From positions 1,054,001 to 1,118,000 of the forward strand of contig NZ_FSRT01000001.1 of NCBI RefSeq assembly GCF_900143015.1: a stretch of 64,000 bases of DNA. The letters are read 5' to 3'. Position numbers and translations under genes: made by a program. Position 1 is the stretch's first letter; each line of letters opens with the position of its first letter. This document shows, in pieces, positions 1-8,600 of the stretch. The stretch is from Fibrobacter sp. UWB11 (GTDB lineage Bacteria > Fibrobacterota > Fibrobacteria > Fibrobacterales > Fibrobacteraceae). The notes under the pieces are model-generated. The model saw nothing but the letters and a program-made list of their open reading frames with translations. It searched no databases and had not been told where the DNA came from.

Positions 1-17
1 TTTAGCCGAGCTGAATT

Positions 18-368
18 TTACTTATCGCATGTTTTAAAGAAGCAACTGCGAGCGCCTGTGTGGCAAGCGACCTGCGGTCCCTTCATTCGCACCTTGAAAA
101 GCAGTGCGTCAGAATCACAGTCAGCGGCCCATTCGACGACTGTCATCACGTTTCCGCTTGTGTCGCCCTTGTGCCAGTATTCCTTGCGGCTACGGCTCCA
201 GAACACCATTTCGCCACATTCATGTGTGCGGCGGAGTGCTTCTTCGTTCATCCATGCCATCATCAGTACGTCACCTTTGTCGGCATCTTGAACGATTGCC
301 GGTGCGAGTTTTACGCCACCGAATTCCACTTCGAATTTTACTTCTTTGATTAAATCTTCAAATTTCAT
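18..368 (-). CDS. hisI: Phosphoribosyl-AMP cyclohydrolase
   Basis: Opens the ring of phosphoribosyl-AMP in the third step of histidine synthesis, in the cytoplasm. The 116-residue protein is a stand-alone HisI without a fused HisE pyrophosphohydrolase domain. The metal-binding motif is seen as D83-C84-D85-x-D87. The zinc cysteines lie in CHTG (C102, H103) and SCF (C109). The length is normal for the single-domain enzyme. No other his gene is nearby, so it is not in a his operon here. The gap to proA carries an inverted pair of dispersed repeats. Confidence 0.95.
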   Translation of the reverse strand: MKFEDLIKEVKFEVEFGGVKLAPAIVQDADKGDVLMMAWMNEEALRRTHECGEMVFWSRSRKEYWHKGDTSGNVMTVVEWAADCDSDALLFKVRMKGPQVACHTGARSCFFKTCDK

Positions 369-397
369 AGTAATTTACTCTTTATTCATCTTGTGTC

Positions 398-494
398 ATT
401 CTGAGCGGACCCTGGAGCCGCAGGCGATAGGGGTAGTCGAAGAATCCAGTGAGTTTTGCTCTGGATCCTTCGGAGCGTTGCTCCTCAGGATGAC
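398..494. repeat. Inverted pair of GTCATyCTGAG-type dispersed repeats
   Basis: The gap between hisI and proA holds two copies of an intergenic repeat in opposite orientation. The left copy runs from GTCATTCTGAGC to GAATCCAG. The right copy, read on the minus strand, runs from GTCATCCTGAGGAGC to GGATCCAG. The two can pair into one long imperfect hairpin. Related copies occur near 1810, 14110, 22577, 38285, 54454 and 58508. Confidence 0.7.
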
Positions 495-505
495 GCGCAT
501 CTGTA

Positions 506-1777
506 TTATCCGCGAACCTGTCCGTTGCCACGGAGAATCCACTTGTAGCTGCAGAGGCTTTCGACGCCCATCGGACCGCGAGCATGGAGCTTGTCGGTGG
601 AAATTCCCACTTCGGCACCGAGACCGTATTCGCCACCGTCTGCAAAGCGCGTGCTGGCGTTCACCATGACGCTGCTGCTATCGACATTTGCAACGAAGTA
701 GTCTTGAACGCTTGCATCTTCTGCAACAACAGCTTCCGTGTGGCGGCTGCTGTTCTTTTCGATGTGGTCGCATGCTTCTTCGACGTTGTCCACGAACTTG
801 ACGCTTGATTTGAGAGCGAGGTATTCGTGATGGTAGTTGCTGTCGTCACCGATGTCCTTGATGCGGCTGTCGTGCGATTGTGCGTCCTTGTTGCCAAAGA
901 GTTCCACGCCGCGATCAGCGAGGCAATCAATGAGTTTCTTGACGTTTGCATCATCGATATGGCGGTCAATGATGACGCATTCCATGGCGTTGCACACGCC
1001 GGTGCGCTGCGTCTTGGCGTTAATCAAGATGTTTACTGCTTTTTCCATGTCTGCGGACTTGTCCACGTACACATGGCAGATGCCGTTGAAGTGCTTGATG
1101 ACAGGAATCTTGCTCTGTTCCACGACTGCGCGGATCAAGCGTTCGCCACCGCGAGGAATCACGAGGTCGAGGCAATCGTTGCGCTGTAAGAGCATGCCCA
1201 CAAGGTCATGGCTCGTTTCGGTCACGAGTTGCACAGCGTCCTTGTCGACGCCATTTTCTTCAAGAGCCTGGTGGAAAATCCCGGCGAGGCACTTTGCGGA
1301 GTTGAGCGATTCTTTTCCGCCACGGAGAATTACGGCATTGCCAGCCTTAAAGCAAAGGCAAGCTCCATCAATCGTCACGTTCGGGCGGCTTTCAAAAATA
1401 AAGAACACAGAACCTATCGGCACGGCAACACGGCTAATCTTGATGCCGTTCTTGAGTTCACGAGATTCAAGAATGCGGCCGAGCGGGTCGGTAAATGCAG
1501 CGATTTCTTCGGCACCCTTAGCCATCGATTCGATGCGGGCGTCGTTCAAAGTCAGGCGATCCATCTTGGAATCGTCGAGTTTGCCGGCGGCGGCTTCGAG
1601 GTCAAGCTTGTTGGCGGCGAGAATTTCCGGCTTCTTTGCACGGAGGATTTCTGCAACACGTGCGAGTACTGCAGCGCGCTTTTCAGCGCTCAATGTACGA
1701 ATTTTCTTGCTCGCGTTCTTTGCGTTGTTGGCGAGCTCATCAGAGTATTTTTCCAAATTAACGTTATTCTGTGTCAT
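506..1777 (-). CDS. proA: Glutamate-5-semialdehyde dehydrogenase (gamma-glutamyl phosphate reductase)
   Basis: NADPH-dependent reduction of gamma-glutamyl phosphate to glutamate semialdehyde, the second step of proline synthesis. The 423-residue length is typical. The catalytic cysteine is C262 in the GVCNAME motif, and the FESRPNVT motif near residue 128 is characteristic of ProA. No proB lies in the window. There is no Shine-Dalgarno sequence. A TATATTTG box ends 5 nt before the ATG, so the transcript may be leaderless. Confidence 0.95.
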   Translation of the reverse strand: MTQNNVNLEKYSDELANNAKNASKKIRTLSAEKRAAVLARVAEILRAKKPEILAANKLDLEAAAGKLDDSKMDRLTLNDARIESMAKGAEEIAAFTDPLGRILESRELKNGIKISRVAVPIGSVFFIFESRPNVTIDGACLCFKAGNAVILRGGKESLNSAKCLAGIFHQALEENGVDKDAVQLVTETSHDLVGMLLQRNDCLDLVIPRGGERLIRAVVEQSKIPVIKHFNGICHVYVDKSADMEKAVNILINAKTQRTGVCNAMECVIIDRHIDDANVKKLIDCLADRGVELFGNKDAQSHDSRIKDIGDDSNYHHEYLALKSSVKFVDNVEEACDHIEKNSSRHTEAVVAEDASVQDYFVANVDSSSVMVNASTRFADGGEYGLGAEVGISTDKLHARGPMGVESLCSYKWILRGNGQVRG

Positions 1778-1782
1778 AAACG

Positions 1783-1790
1783 CAAATATA
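1783..1790 (-). promoter_or_regulatory. Putative -7 element (TATATTTG) of proA
   Basis: Minus-strand TATATTTG matches the Bacteroidota -7 consensus TAnnTTTG and ends 5 nt before the proA ATG. The same arrangement is seen at fabD, dut and metG. No clear -33 TTTG is visible at the usual spacing. Confidence 0.5.
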
Positions 1791-1809
1791 GAAATTTAAT
1801 AAGTGCTGC

Positions 1810-1846
1810 ACTGGATCCTTCGTCCCTTCGGTCCTCAGGATGACGT
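1810..1846 (-). repeat. Dispersed GTCATCCTGAG-GGATCCAGT repeat
   Basis: On the minus strand this reads CGTCATCCTGAGGACC, then an internal GAAGG, then ATCCAGT. It matches the right-hand copy in the hisI-proA gap and lies in the gap between proA and the GH2 gene. Confidence 0.65.
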
Positions 1847-1854
1847 ATTGCAAC

Positions 1855-1881
1855 GAAAAAGTCCCGCACTAGGGCGGGACT
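1855..1881 (-). terminator. Rho-independent terminator of the GH2 gene
   Basis: On the minus strand a GTCCCGC / GCGGGAC stem with a short loop is followed by a run of five T. It lies about 30 nt past the stop codon of the GH2-family gene. Confidence 0.75.
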
Positions 1882-1908
1882 CTCGAATTGGTGATAAAGC
1901 CGAACCAA

Positions 1909-4740
1909 TTACAGCAAGTTCACGATTGCCGTGAACAGCGCATCCGAAAGTGCGTTTGTTTCCAATCCTTCAATCACGCTGAACTGGTTGAACATAATCT
2001 GGCCATTGCCAAACGGCACAAGCTGCAAGTCCACACCCGTCTTGATTTCGCCATCCTTGAGCGTTACAGAACGTGCATAAACCTTTGCTCCAGCGAGCTC
2101 GTTCAACGAAATGCCCGGCATTGCCGATGCAGAGTTGTGGTCGAGAACGCCGTTGCCGCCGAACACAGCGAGGAGCGGGGAATCCTTCGGCAAATAGTGC
2201 AAGCTGAATTCGTTTGCGCCAGTTGTCCAGTGAGCTTCGATGTTGTGTTCGAAGTGATGGCTCTGGTTCAAAAGATCAATATCTTCAGTCGTCATATCAG
2301 AGAGTAGCAGCGTCTTGCCGCCCTTCTTCGTGACTTCGATAATCTTGTCCAAAATTTCATCCGGCCAAGAACTCAAGTTTGCAGTGAAGATAATTTGTTC
2401 GGAACCATCCAATGCGGCGAGCACATCGCTCGATTCGTCATAGTTATCCAAGAAGCAAACCTTGCTCATGGCTTCCTTCACGTCGGCCTGTTCAATGACA
2501 ATCAAGTCTTCCAAGCTGGAGTGGACTTCCTTGCCGTTGTCCTTGAGCGTGAGCTTGATCTTGTACATGCCTGTAGCGCGCGGTGCCATCAACGTGCAAA
2601 TGCCGAGTTGTGTAAGAGTCTTCTTGTCGGCTGGTTCTTCGGGCGTAACCTTTTGCGTGTTCAGCACCTTTTCCTTGCTGTCAAGAAGCGACACTTCGAT
2701 TTCTACATCTTCCAAGCGGCTGTTGTTCAAAAGCGTAAGCTGGAAGCTGACTTCGCTCTGCGGAGTCGCAACATGTTCCAATTCGCTGATGAGCACGCGG
2801 CTCGGGGCCGTGATTTCGCGGGCAAAGTTCTGGATGCCCTTGGACTTTCTGTTTTCGTCGTTGAAACCGCTAAAGTCCGTACCGTTGTCGGCCCACTGGT
2901 CAATGAAGAACCCTGCAATCTGCGGGTTGCTCTGGAATGCCGTAATCTGGTCGTACTTGCTCTTGAGTGCGATGCGGTAAACATCGGCGTTGAACGATTC
3001 GAAGTTCGGCCAAATCGAAAGCTTGCTATCCGTAACGAACGTTTCCACAGACTTGAATTCGTTTTTGATGGCCTTCTGGCTCTTGATGCTACGAGGACCG
3101 GCGATGGTGGTTGCGCGCTTCGGGAACAGCGTGTTGTTCTTGAGCGTCACCAAAACCTTGTTTTCGATATCGTTCAAAACAGGTTCTTCTTCGTCCTGGA
3201 AGTGGCTATCGCCGAGGCCCGTATCCGGAACCATGAGTTCCGTGTCTTCCTTGTCCAACATGTGGGCGAGGTAGTGCGTGTAAGTTGCACTCGGGTTTTC
3301 GCGCGGGTTCACGCGCATTGTCGCGTACTGCGAAATGCGGTCGATAGAAACCGGGATAATCTTACCCGTGTCCTTGTGGAAATTCGCTTCGTTGTCGAGG
3401 TAAATACTGTTGAAGTTGCTGATAGCCGGGCGGCAAGTGTCGATCGGACTAATCGCATTCAAAAGTTTGTTACCGTTTTGGAGCATGAATGTTCCGTTTT
3501 CGGAACCGAGAATCCAGGCTGCGATACATGGATGGTTGTGCTGGTCACGCACCATGTCGTTGATGAGCTTCTTCGTGATTTCGAGACCCTGGGCGGTAGA
3601 ACGCATCGTGTGGATCGGGAATTCCTGGAATACGAAAAGACCAATCTTGTCGCAAATATCAAGAGCCGTGCTGCTGAGCGGAGCGCCGCAAGAACGGATG
3701 ATGTTGAAGCCTGCTGCCTTGACTGCGTTCAAGTCCTTTTCCAAAGCCGGGTTCTGGTCGGTCCAGAGGCCACCTTCGCTCCACTGCTGGTTGTAGCTCA
3801 CGCCCATGAGCTTCACGATGGAATCGTTGATGTAGTAGTCGCCCTTGAGACAATCGAATTTGCGGAAACCGAAAGTCTTTACCACAGGGAAGGTGTATTC
3901 CGGAGCCTTGCCCTTTGCGCCCTTGATTTCGAGCTGCATTTCGATGGCGAACAAGTTCGGATGTTCCGGACTCCAGACGCACTTGTCTCTCTTCCAGTCC
4001 TTGATGCCGAGTAGGAACTTTTGCGTGGCGTTTTCCTTTTCGAGCTTGATGTCCTTGAAGAATTCGTAAACGTCGCCGTTCGGGTTCTTCATGAGGATGC
4101 GGAGGCGGGATTGGTAACCGCGCGGGTTGTTGAAGAATGCTTCAACGGAAACACGTTCCTGGTCCATGTCCGGTTCGACGTGGATATCCGAGATGAAAGC
4201 TGCGTTACCGAGAATCAAATCGACGTGACCGCAGATACCACCATACGGATACTGCGACCAGGGGAGACCCACCGGCATTTCGCCCGGGTGAGCGTAGCGG
4301 TCGTTTGCGCCTTCCTTGCTCTCGCGACCGAAGTCAATGCGGCTGTTCGTTGCACCCATGTTGGCCACGCGGATGCAAAGGATATTTTCTTCGCCGAGCT
4401 TGATTGCCTTTTGAGTCTCAACGACAAAGGACGTGTAGGCACCAAAGTGGTCGCCAAGAAGCTTACCGTTCAGCCAAATAGTTGCATGTGTTGCAATCTT
4501 TTCAAAACGGAGGAAAATACGCTTCGTGACTTGCTTTTCGTCGTCAATCGTGAATCTCTTGAAATAAAAAGCGCAGTCCTGTGCCATCAAAAGCTTGTCA
4601 AATGCTCTTTCCCAAATGTGGGGAACGCTAACAGTCTGTGTCTTTTCAGGATACGTTGCATACCAACGATTGGAGATGCCGGTATCTTCTGTGTCCCAGA
4701 TCATCTGCCAGTCGCCATCAAGGCTAATAATTTTGCTCAT
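1909..4740 (-). CDS. Glycoside hydrolase family 2 protein, active site altered
   Basis: A 943-residue protein with the GH2 order: jelly-roll sugar-binding domain (about 1-200, with the ATIWLNGKLLGDHFGAYTSF motif), immunoglobulin-like domain (about 200-310), TIM barrel (about 310-640) and a C-terminal extension. There is no signal peptide, so it should act in the cytoplasm on imported oligosaccharides (beta-galactoside, glucuronide or mannoside type; the substrate cannot be read). The usual acid/base motif N-E appears as S-E in ILGSENG. I cannot find a clear nucleophile glutamate: the expected strand reads VLVTLKNN. It may be a very divergent or inactive GH2. An AAGGA ribosome site precedes the ATG. 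It stands alone with its own terminator. Confidence 0.8.
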   Translation of the reverse strand: MSKIISLDGDWQMIWDTEDTGISNRWYATYPEKTQTVSVPHIWERAFDKLLMAQDCAFYFKRFTIDDEKQVTKRIFLRFEKIATHATIWLNGKLLGDHFGAYTSFVVETQKAIKLGEENILCIRVANMGATNSRIDFGRESKEGANDRYAHPGEMPVGLPWSQYPYGGICGHVDLILGNAAFISDIHVEPDMDQERVSVEAFFNNPRGYQSRLRILMKNPNGDVYEFFKDIKLEKENATQKFLLGIKDWKRDKCVWSPEHPNLFAIEMQLEIKGAKGKAPEYTFPVVKTFGFRKFDCLKGDYYINDSIVKLMGVSYNQQWSEGGLWTDQNPALEKDLNAVKAAGFNIIRSCGAPLSSTALDICDKIGLFVFQEFPIHTMRSTAQGLEITKKLINDMVRDQHNHPCIAAWILGSENGTFMLQNGNKLLNAISPIDTCRPAISNFNSIYLDNEANFHKDTGKIIPVSIDRISQYATMRVNPRENPSATYTHYLAHMLDKEDTELMVPDTGLGDSHFQDEEEPVLNDIENKVLVTLKNNTLFPKRATTIAGPRSIKSQKAIKNEFKSVETFVTDSKLSIWPNFESFNADVYRIALKSKYDQITAFQSNPQIAGFFIDQWADNGTDFSGFNDENRKSKGIQNFAREITAPSRVLISELEHVATPQSEVSFQLTLLNNSRLEDVEIEVSLLDSKEKVLNTQKVTPEEPADKKTLTQLGICTLMAPRATGMYKIKLTLKDNGKEVHSSLEDLIVIEQADVKEAMSKVCFLDNYDESSDVLAALDGSEQIIFTANLSSWPDEILDKIIEVTKKGGKTLLLSDMTTEDIDLLNQSHHFEHNIEAHWTTGANEFSLHYLPKDSPLLAVFGGNGVLDHNSASAMPGISLNELAGAKVYARSVTLKDGEIKTGVDLQLVPFGNGQIMFNQFSVIEGLETNALSDALFTAIVNLL

Positions 4741-4781
4741 TAAAAGAATCCTTTATAAAATTCCGAAGAAAAGATAGCAAA

Positions 4782-4806
4782 TTAGGGATTAGGGATTAGG
4801 CGCTAG
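4782..4806. repeat. Degenerate ATTAGGG tandem repeat
   Basis: Three near-copies of ATTAGGG run into CGCTAGGGG in the gap upstream of the GH2 gene. Read on the other strand the unit is CCCTAAT. Similar CTAAT-rich short tandems sit in the gaps near 14291 and 60777. Confidence 0.5.
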
Positions 4807-4854
4807 GGGGTGCGAAAGCGTTCAAAAGAGGCGTCTTTACTTCAGAAAATAGTA

Positions 4855-4888
4855 ACAAAAAGAACCGTTCTAGAAAAGAACGATTCTC
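4855..4888 (-). terminator. Terminator after the 224-residue secreted protein
   Basis: On the minus strand a GAATCGTTCT / AGAACGGTTC hairpin is followed by five T. It lies about 30 nt beyond the stop codon at 4914. Confidence 0.65.
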
Positions 4889-4913
4889 GTAAGTTTTTTA
4901 TAAATGAGTCGGA

Positions 4914-5588
4914 TCAATAAACTATTTTTCGCGCTGTATTGTCGCTTTGTTTTTTCCCGATTGCATCTCGGTTGCGCTTTTTTATAACGGCTCCTTTGCG
5001 CATTCGTGTGCTTTTTATGGATGAAGTGTTTGGATATACAAAAAACTCACCTCTAATCTCTTCAGAACTGTCATATCTGCAATCGAATTCAGACCAGATG
5101 TATTGGTAAAGTGCTGAGTATCCTTTTATAAAAATTGAATCAGAGGGCTTAATTTGGAAACTCAATGGAACAAAAATCCACGAAGAATCTAAGGCTTTGG
5201 TCATAGGGGATTCTTTTGAAGATGTTGCTTTAAAGTTGCGTAAAAGAATTCGATGTACGAAAGTTAAAGGCTTGTCATCGGCAATAGAAAGAATCGCTCG
5301 TTTGTAAGAAATTTTTCCATTTTGTAAAACGACTTCTATAATTGCTGAGTCTACTACGGTATCAACAATTCCCGAAATATCGACCGTATGGCTAAGGCTT
5401 GGTTCGTTACTGACATTTGTCGTGTCTGTAGGCTGAGTTTGTAGCTGCATCCCTTTGACATAATCAATTGTATCATGAGTGATAAGGGGGGAACTGTAAT
5501 AACAGTCGTGATGACGAGTCATTGGATCTTGTCCAACTTGAGCAAAACTCAAGGTGACTGTAAATAAAATGATAAACAAAGAACGCAT
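4914..5588 (-). CDS. Secreted protein of unknown function (224 aa)
   Basis: I do not recognise this gene. The first 16 residues (MRSLFIILFTVTLSFA) form a signal peptide, so the product should be exported. The rest is a hydrophilic, serine- and threonine-rich sequence with alternating beta-type stretches, ending in a basic KKRNRDAIGKKQ tail. The gene is AT-rich with many ATA, TTA and AAA codons, unlike hisI or proA. It is divergently transcribed from the CLCA-like gene with about 90 bp between the starts. Both may have arrived together and may share regulation. Confidence 0.6.
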   Translation of the reverse strand: MRSLFIILFTVTLSFAQVGQDPMTRHHDCYYSSPLITHDTIDYVKGMQLQTQPTDTTNVSNEPSLSHTVDISGIVDTVVDSAIIEVVLQNGKISYKRAILSIADDKPLTFVHRILLRNFKATSSKESPMTKALDSSWIFVPLSFQIKPSDSIFIKGYSALYQYIWSEFDCRYDSSEEIRGEFFVYPNTSSIKSTRMRKGAVIKKRNRDAIGKKQSDNTARKIVY

Positions 5589-5678
5589 ATAATCTAAATA
5601 TAATTTTTTTTTGAAAATAAATGAAAAAAAATTTTTGTTTGCAAAATGTATAGGAAATATAATAAATTTGTTCCTATT

Positions 5679-8600
5679 ATGAAATACTTTATCTTTATCT
5701 TATTTGTTTTTTCTGCGGCCTTTGCTGCTGAATCTCCATTTTCTCGTATTAGAATTACCGCTTATGATTCCGACGGAATACCATCGGAAGAAGTCCATGA
5801 CGTTTCTATTTGCCTAGAAAGAAATCCTACAGCGGAAGAAAAACGAAAATATGAGGAAGTGATTGGTTTCTATGCCGATGGCATGTACGAGGCTACAAAT
5901 GGAGCTAACTTTATTGGTAATGTGATTATTTATTCTGGTTCGAAAAATTGTTCAAATACAGATATAGATTGGAATAAATCGGGGCGGTGGCCTGGTGCTT
6001 CTGGTTCTTTTTATCAAGGGTGGGGTGGTATTGGTGTTTCTGATATTTGGTTCGATGGCTATAACCATTATCCCAAAATGGATGATGAAAAGGAAAGATT
6101 TAATTTTGGTATAACTTTAGTCCATGAAACAATGCATTTCCGTTATGGAATAGATGATGACTATTCGAAAACATCTTCTGAAAATTTTGGGGTACGTTTG
6201 ATGGCTGATCCTGCAAAGGAAGTGATTACTGTTTCCCTCTTGAATTTAGATGATGAAAGCATCTATCGCTTTAAAACATGGTTGCTAACAACTTTTTCAA
6301 ATGGAGCCCCTGTGTATTTTTTTCCTATTAAAGATGGACGAGTTCCTGAAGGGCTTGATTTAGGACCTGTTCCTTTGGGACGCGAGAAAGATTTTGGACA
6401 TTTTGTAACGGATTATTTTATAATTGACCAAGTAGACGCTTCGCTTTTGGATAATGGTATTTATTCTTTTAAATTGAAAAAGTCCAATGGAGAACGTGTT
6501 GTTATGAAAGATTCTGGTTTGGATGCTTGGGGCTTTGATCGCCCTGATAATGTTGCTGTTGCTCATTCTTTAATGAATTATCAATATGATGTAGCTACAT
6601 CTTCTATTTGCGATCCATACAATATTCAATGGCAGTGGGCTAATTTAAGCACATCTTTTAACATCAATCCTAGTTCACCTTTAAGCATTTGTTGTAGAGA
6701 TGCGGATGGTAATTTATTGTCTGCATGGGATATTCTGACTCGAAATCCAAAGACTAATTTGGTAAATGGAGTGTATCCGGGTGATGATTTTAGGTATTGG
6801 TATAGGTCGCTTATAAAAAAGAAACCTAAAGAGACGGATGTTTTTAGGACTAAATCATTTTTGATGAATTATGATGAATACACAGGAAAAACTTTAGCTG
6901 GGTATGCAGAGTGGGTGCGTGATGAAACTTGTGGTAATGAAAAAAAATATGATTTGCCTTATATGAAAGTAGAACTTGCTGGTCGATCACCTTCTGAGTA
7001 TCGGACGGAAACTCATAAACATTTGAATATTCAATGGCTAGATGAATCTAAAATGGAAACGATTGTACTTATTGATCGTTCTTCTAGTATGTCTAAAGTT
7101 TTTAAGGATCATCTAGGGAATATTATAAAAAAGAATGAAGGTGGAACGATGAAAAAAATAGATATGGCTCGTATGGCTGCAAAATTTGTTTCTCAGGGAT
7201 TTGTTGATTTATCTTGGACGCCGAGTGCATCTGATGAAACTAAATCAAATGTGTCTGTTGGAGTTTATGCTTTTAATAAAAATCTTTTTGATGTATATGC
7301 AATACAGAAATCTCCTAATTCTGATGATATAGATATGAAAATAGATGGCGTTACGACTAAAGGGGCTACAGCTTTATTTGATGCTGTTTATACTGTTTTG
7401 GATTATTTTTCGGATAATCCTGCAAGTAAAAAAATGCTGTATGTGATTTCTGATGGATTGGATGTGTCTAGTACGCATACTAAGGAAGAGGTAATTCGTC
7501 GCTATAGAAATAAAGATGTTGCGATTCATACTTTTGCATATGGGAATGATGCTGATGTAGAATTACTGTCTTCAATGGCGGCCGAAACAAACGGTTCTTT
7601 TTATGAAGATGATGCTCGATTCCCGTTAAAAATAACAGATGTCGTGTCTACAGCTCTTTCTTCGTTTCCTGATAATGAGCAACTGATGTCTGCTTCTGTT
7701 GCTGCTAATCAAACATCTGCTGAAGTTTATGTTCCGAGCAGGACTAAATATGCTAAGATTTATGGATCCTATAAAGGAACCGCGATTTCTACTCCTGTTG
7801 AAATTATTTCAAAATCGGGAACTGTTTTACCGATGTTGATAAAAAACAATGCGTCTTTGAATGAAAATTATTTCGTGGCGGAAGTCGATTCTATAACATT
7901 GGCAAATTTGTCACAGTCGGTTATTAAAGTGAAAAACAAGTTGGTTGATGAAATAATTGATTTAAGAATTATTGCTACGAATGAATATCATGAACATTCC
8001 TTGAATGTGAAAATGACTCCAATGGGGTCTTTTGAATGGCCTGTTCAAAAATCATTTGTGGCTTCTGTTCGTAAGAATGAATCCTTGCTTGCTGATGTTG
8101 CTTTTTTTGGAAAATTGGTTGATCCAGATGGAGTTGCTCAAACATTTACATTGCGTGATGATGGTAGAAATGGCGATTTTCGTGCGGGTGATGGTATCTA
8201 TTTTGCGACACTTCCGCCTATTAACAAAAATGGCCCTTATCAATGGGAAATTTTTGCTTCAAATAAAAATGGTCGCGCTCATACAACTCGGGTTGGTTCT
8301 TCTTTACCTGCTTCTTATCCGTTTGTTGAAAGGATTGATTATACTCCATTTGAGCTAGTCCGTAATGGTCAATTTGTTGTTCGTGGTTGCTGTAAAGATG
8401 AACCTTCGGAAAAATTGATACAACTTCCGCCGGAGACTCGTGTGAATGCGTTCTTGCAGTCAGGAAGTGATGAAGATCGTTTTGAAATTATCGGAACGCA
8501 GGTGGGGAAAAGTTATTCGTTGCGTTTGAGTTCTATGGATTTGTCTTCTTTTGATAAAATCCAGGTGTATTCGGCTGTGAATAAATCTGTTCCTGTTTAC

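Noticed and set aside
2395-4014. Plus-strand frame of 539 codons over the GH2 gene
   Set aside because: Antisense shadow with no recognisable domain and no ribosome site.
5646-5678. Upstream ATG of the CLCA-like gene
   Set aside because: It would add MYRKYNKFVPI before an otherwise ideal signal peptide; the internal ATG at 5679 is preferred.
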